DNA of 5,581 nucleotides from an uncultured bacterium (GTDB lineage: Bacteria > Chloroflexota > Anaerolineae > JACIWP01): the NCBI GenBank assembly GCA_903872005.1, contig CAIQJD010000649.1, positions 1 to 5,581 on the forward strand. Reading direction: 5' to 3'. Shown here in pieces: positions 5,219-5,581 of this stretch. Every line of letters starts with the position of its first letter. Positions within the stretch are counted from its first letter, which is position 1. The notes beneath the pieces are model-generated. The model had not been told where the DNA came from. It did not search any database and was given only the letters and a program-made list of their open reading frames with translations. The translations under genes and the position numbers were made by a program.

Positions 5219-5581
5219 ATGCGTTGGTGGGAGAAAGTGGGAGCAAAGATGCTCGGTGGAGTGATCGAGCAGCGCGTGCAAGAAGCCATCAAGGTCGTAG
5301 ATGACGCCTGGTGGAGACAGGTGGGGGGCGCGGCCGGCGGGCCGGGCGAGCGCCCGTGGACGCAACGCCGTAAGGAGCTGGATGCGGCGCTGGAAGCCTG
5401 GCGCGCGCACCCGCTGGCGCGGCGCATCGTCAGCCTGACCAGCGATTACGTCCTGGGCGATGGGCTGATCGTCTCGGCCGAGCCGCCGGCCGCGGCCGCC
5501 TGGGCGCAGCGCTTCTGGGAGCATCCGCAGAACCGCATGGCCGAGCGGCTGCCGGCCTGGTGCGACGAGCTGACCCGCGCC
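5219..5581 (+). CDS. Phage portal protein, N-terminal part, cut by the window edge
   Basis: The first 121 codons are visible and the frame is open to the edge. Portal proteins form the ring at one head vertex through which terminase drives DNA. Residues 64-86 (HPLARRIVSLTSDYVLGDG, then LIVS) match the conserved portal block of the form NPLARRIV-L-TD-V-GDG. FWEHPQNR (99-106) and LPAWCDEL (111-118) match the next block, where the FW-HP-N and W-DEL residues recur. The first 35 residues are helical, with Trp pairs (RWWEK and AWWRQ), and a Gly-rich turn follows at 36-43. Position right after the terminase is the usual order in tailed-phage head modules. It has no promoter of its own and is presumably co-transcribed with the terminase gene. 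The remaining part of the usual 400-500 residue protein lies outside the window. Confidence 0.85.
   Translation, partial: MRWWEKVGAKMLGGVIEQRVQEAIKVVDDAWWRQVGGAAGGPGERPWTQRRKELDAALEAWRAHPLARRIVSLTSDYVLGDGLIVSAEPPAAAAWAQRFWEHPQNRMAERLPAWCDELTRA

Overview
This is a G+C-rich bacterial window carrying part of a prophage or phage-like element, with two secreted-protein genes lying between its phage genes. The best guess for the host is Chloroflexota (Anaerolineae or a relative). The reasons are the Thr-Pro linker after a signal peptide, a short VWLPLILRR motif just after the signal peptide, compact CWG-type RCC1 repeats followed by a DUF11-like domain, extreme use of the word GCCGGC (about 70 copies by hand count), and many short intergenic palindromes. 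No ribosomal or core gene is present, so this placement is inference from style only.

Layout, left to right. On the minus strand, a small three-helix membrane protein of phage-holin type (184-483) is followed by the 5' part of a short Cys/His-motif protein (1-172, running off the edge). The latter resembles phage-associated proteins often found near terminases. The two look translationally coupled and have their own promoter (538-566). A repeat-rich gap follows (about 540-755), dominated by a long imperfect palindrome (594-719). Next comes a minus-strand secreted protein with a Thr-Pro linker and two FxLYD-like domains (756-1667). Back-to-back with it, on the plus strand, is a secreted seven-repeat RCC1-like protein with an Ig-like (He_PIG) domain and a DUF11-like domain (1867-3465). 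The two genes share a 199-bp divergent promoter region. A textbook intrinsic terminator (3494-3531) closes the RCC1-like gene.

After a second repeat-rich gap with a nested palindrome, a 10-bp tandem repeat and a strong promoter, the plus strand carries the terminase large subunit (3691-5133). After another palindromic repeat it carries the first 121 codons of a phage portal protein (5219 to the edge). Terminase and portal together are the DNA-packaging start of a tailed-phage head module.

The terminase and portal would package DNA into a prohead, and the left-hand membrane protein may be a lysis or envelope factor. The RCC1-like and FxLYD proteins look like exported, disulfide-stabilised or linker-tethered surface proteins. 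They have no known packaging role, so they are either cargo of the element or host genes beside which the element sits. Every transcription unit has a recognisable sigma70-type promoter, and three of the four spacers contain CCGGCCGG.
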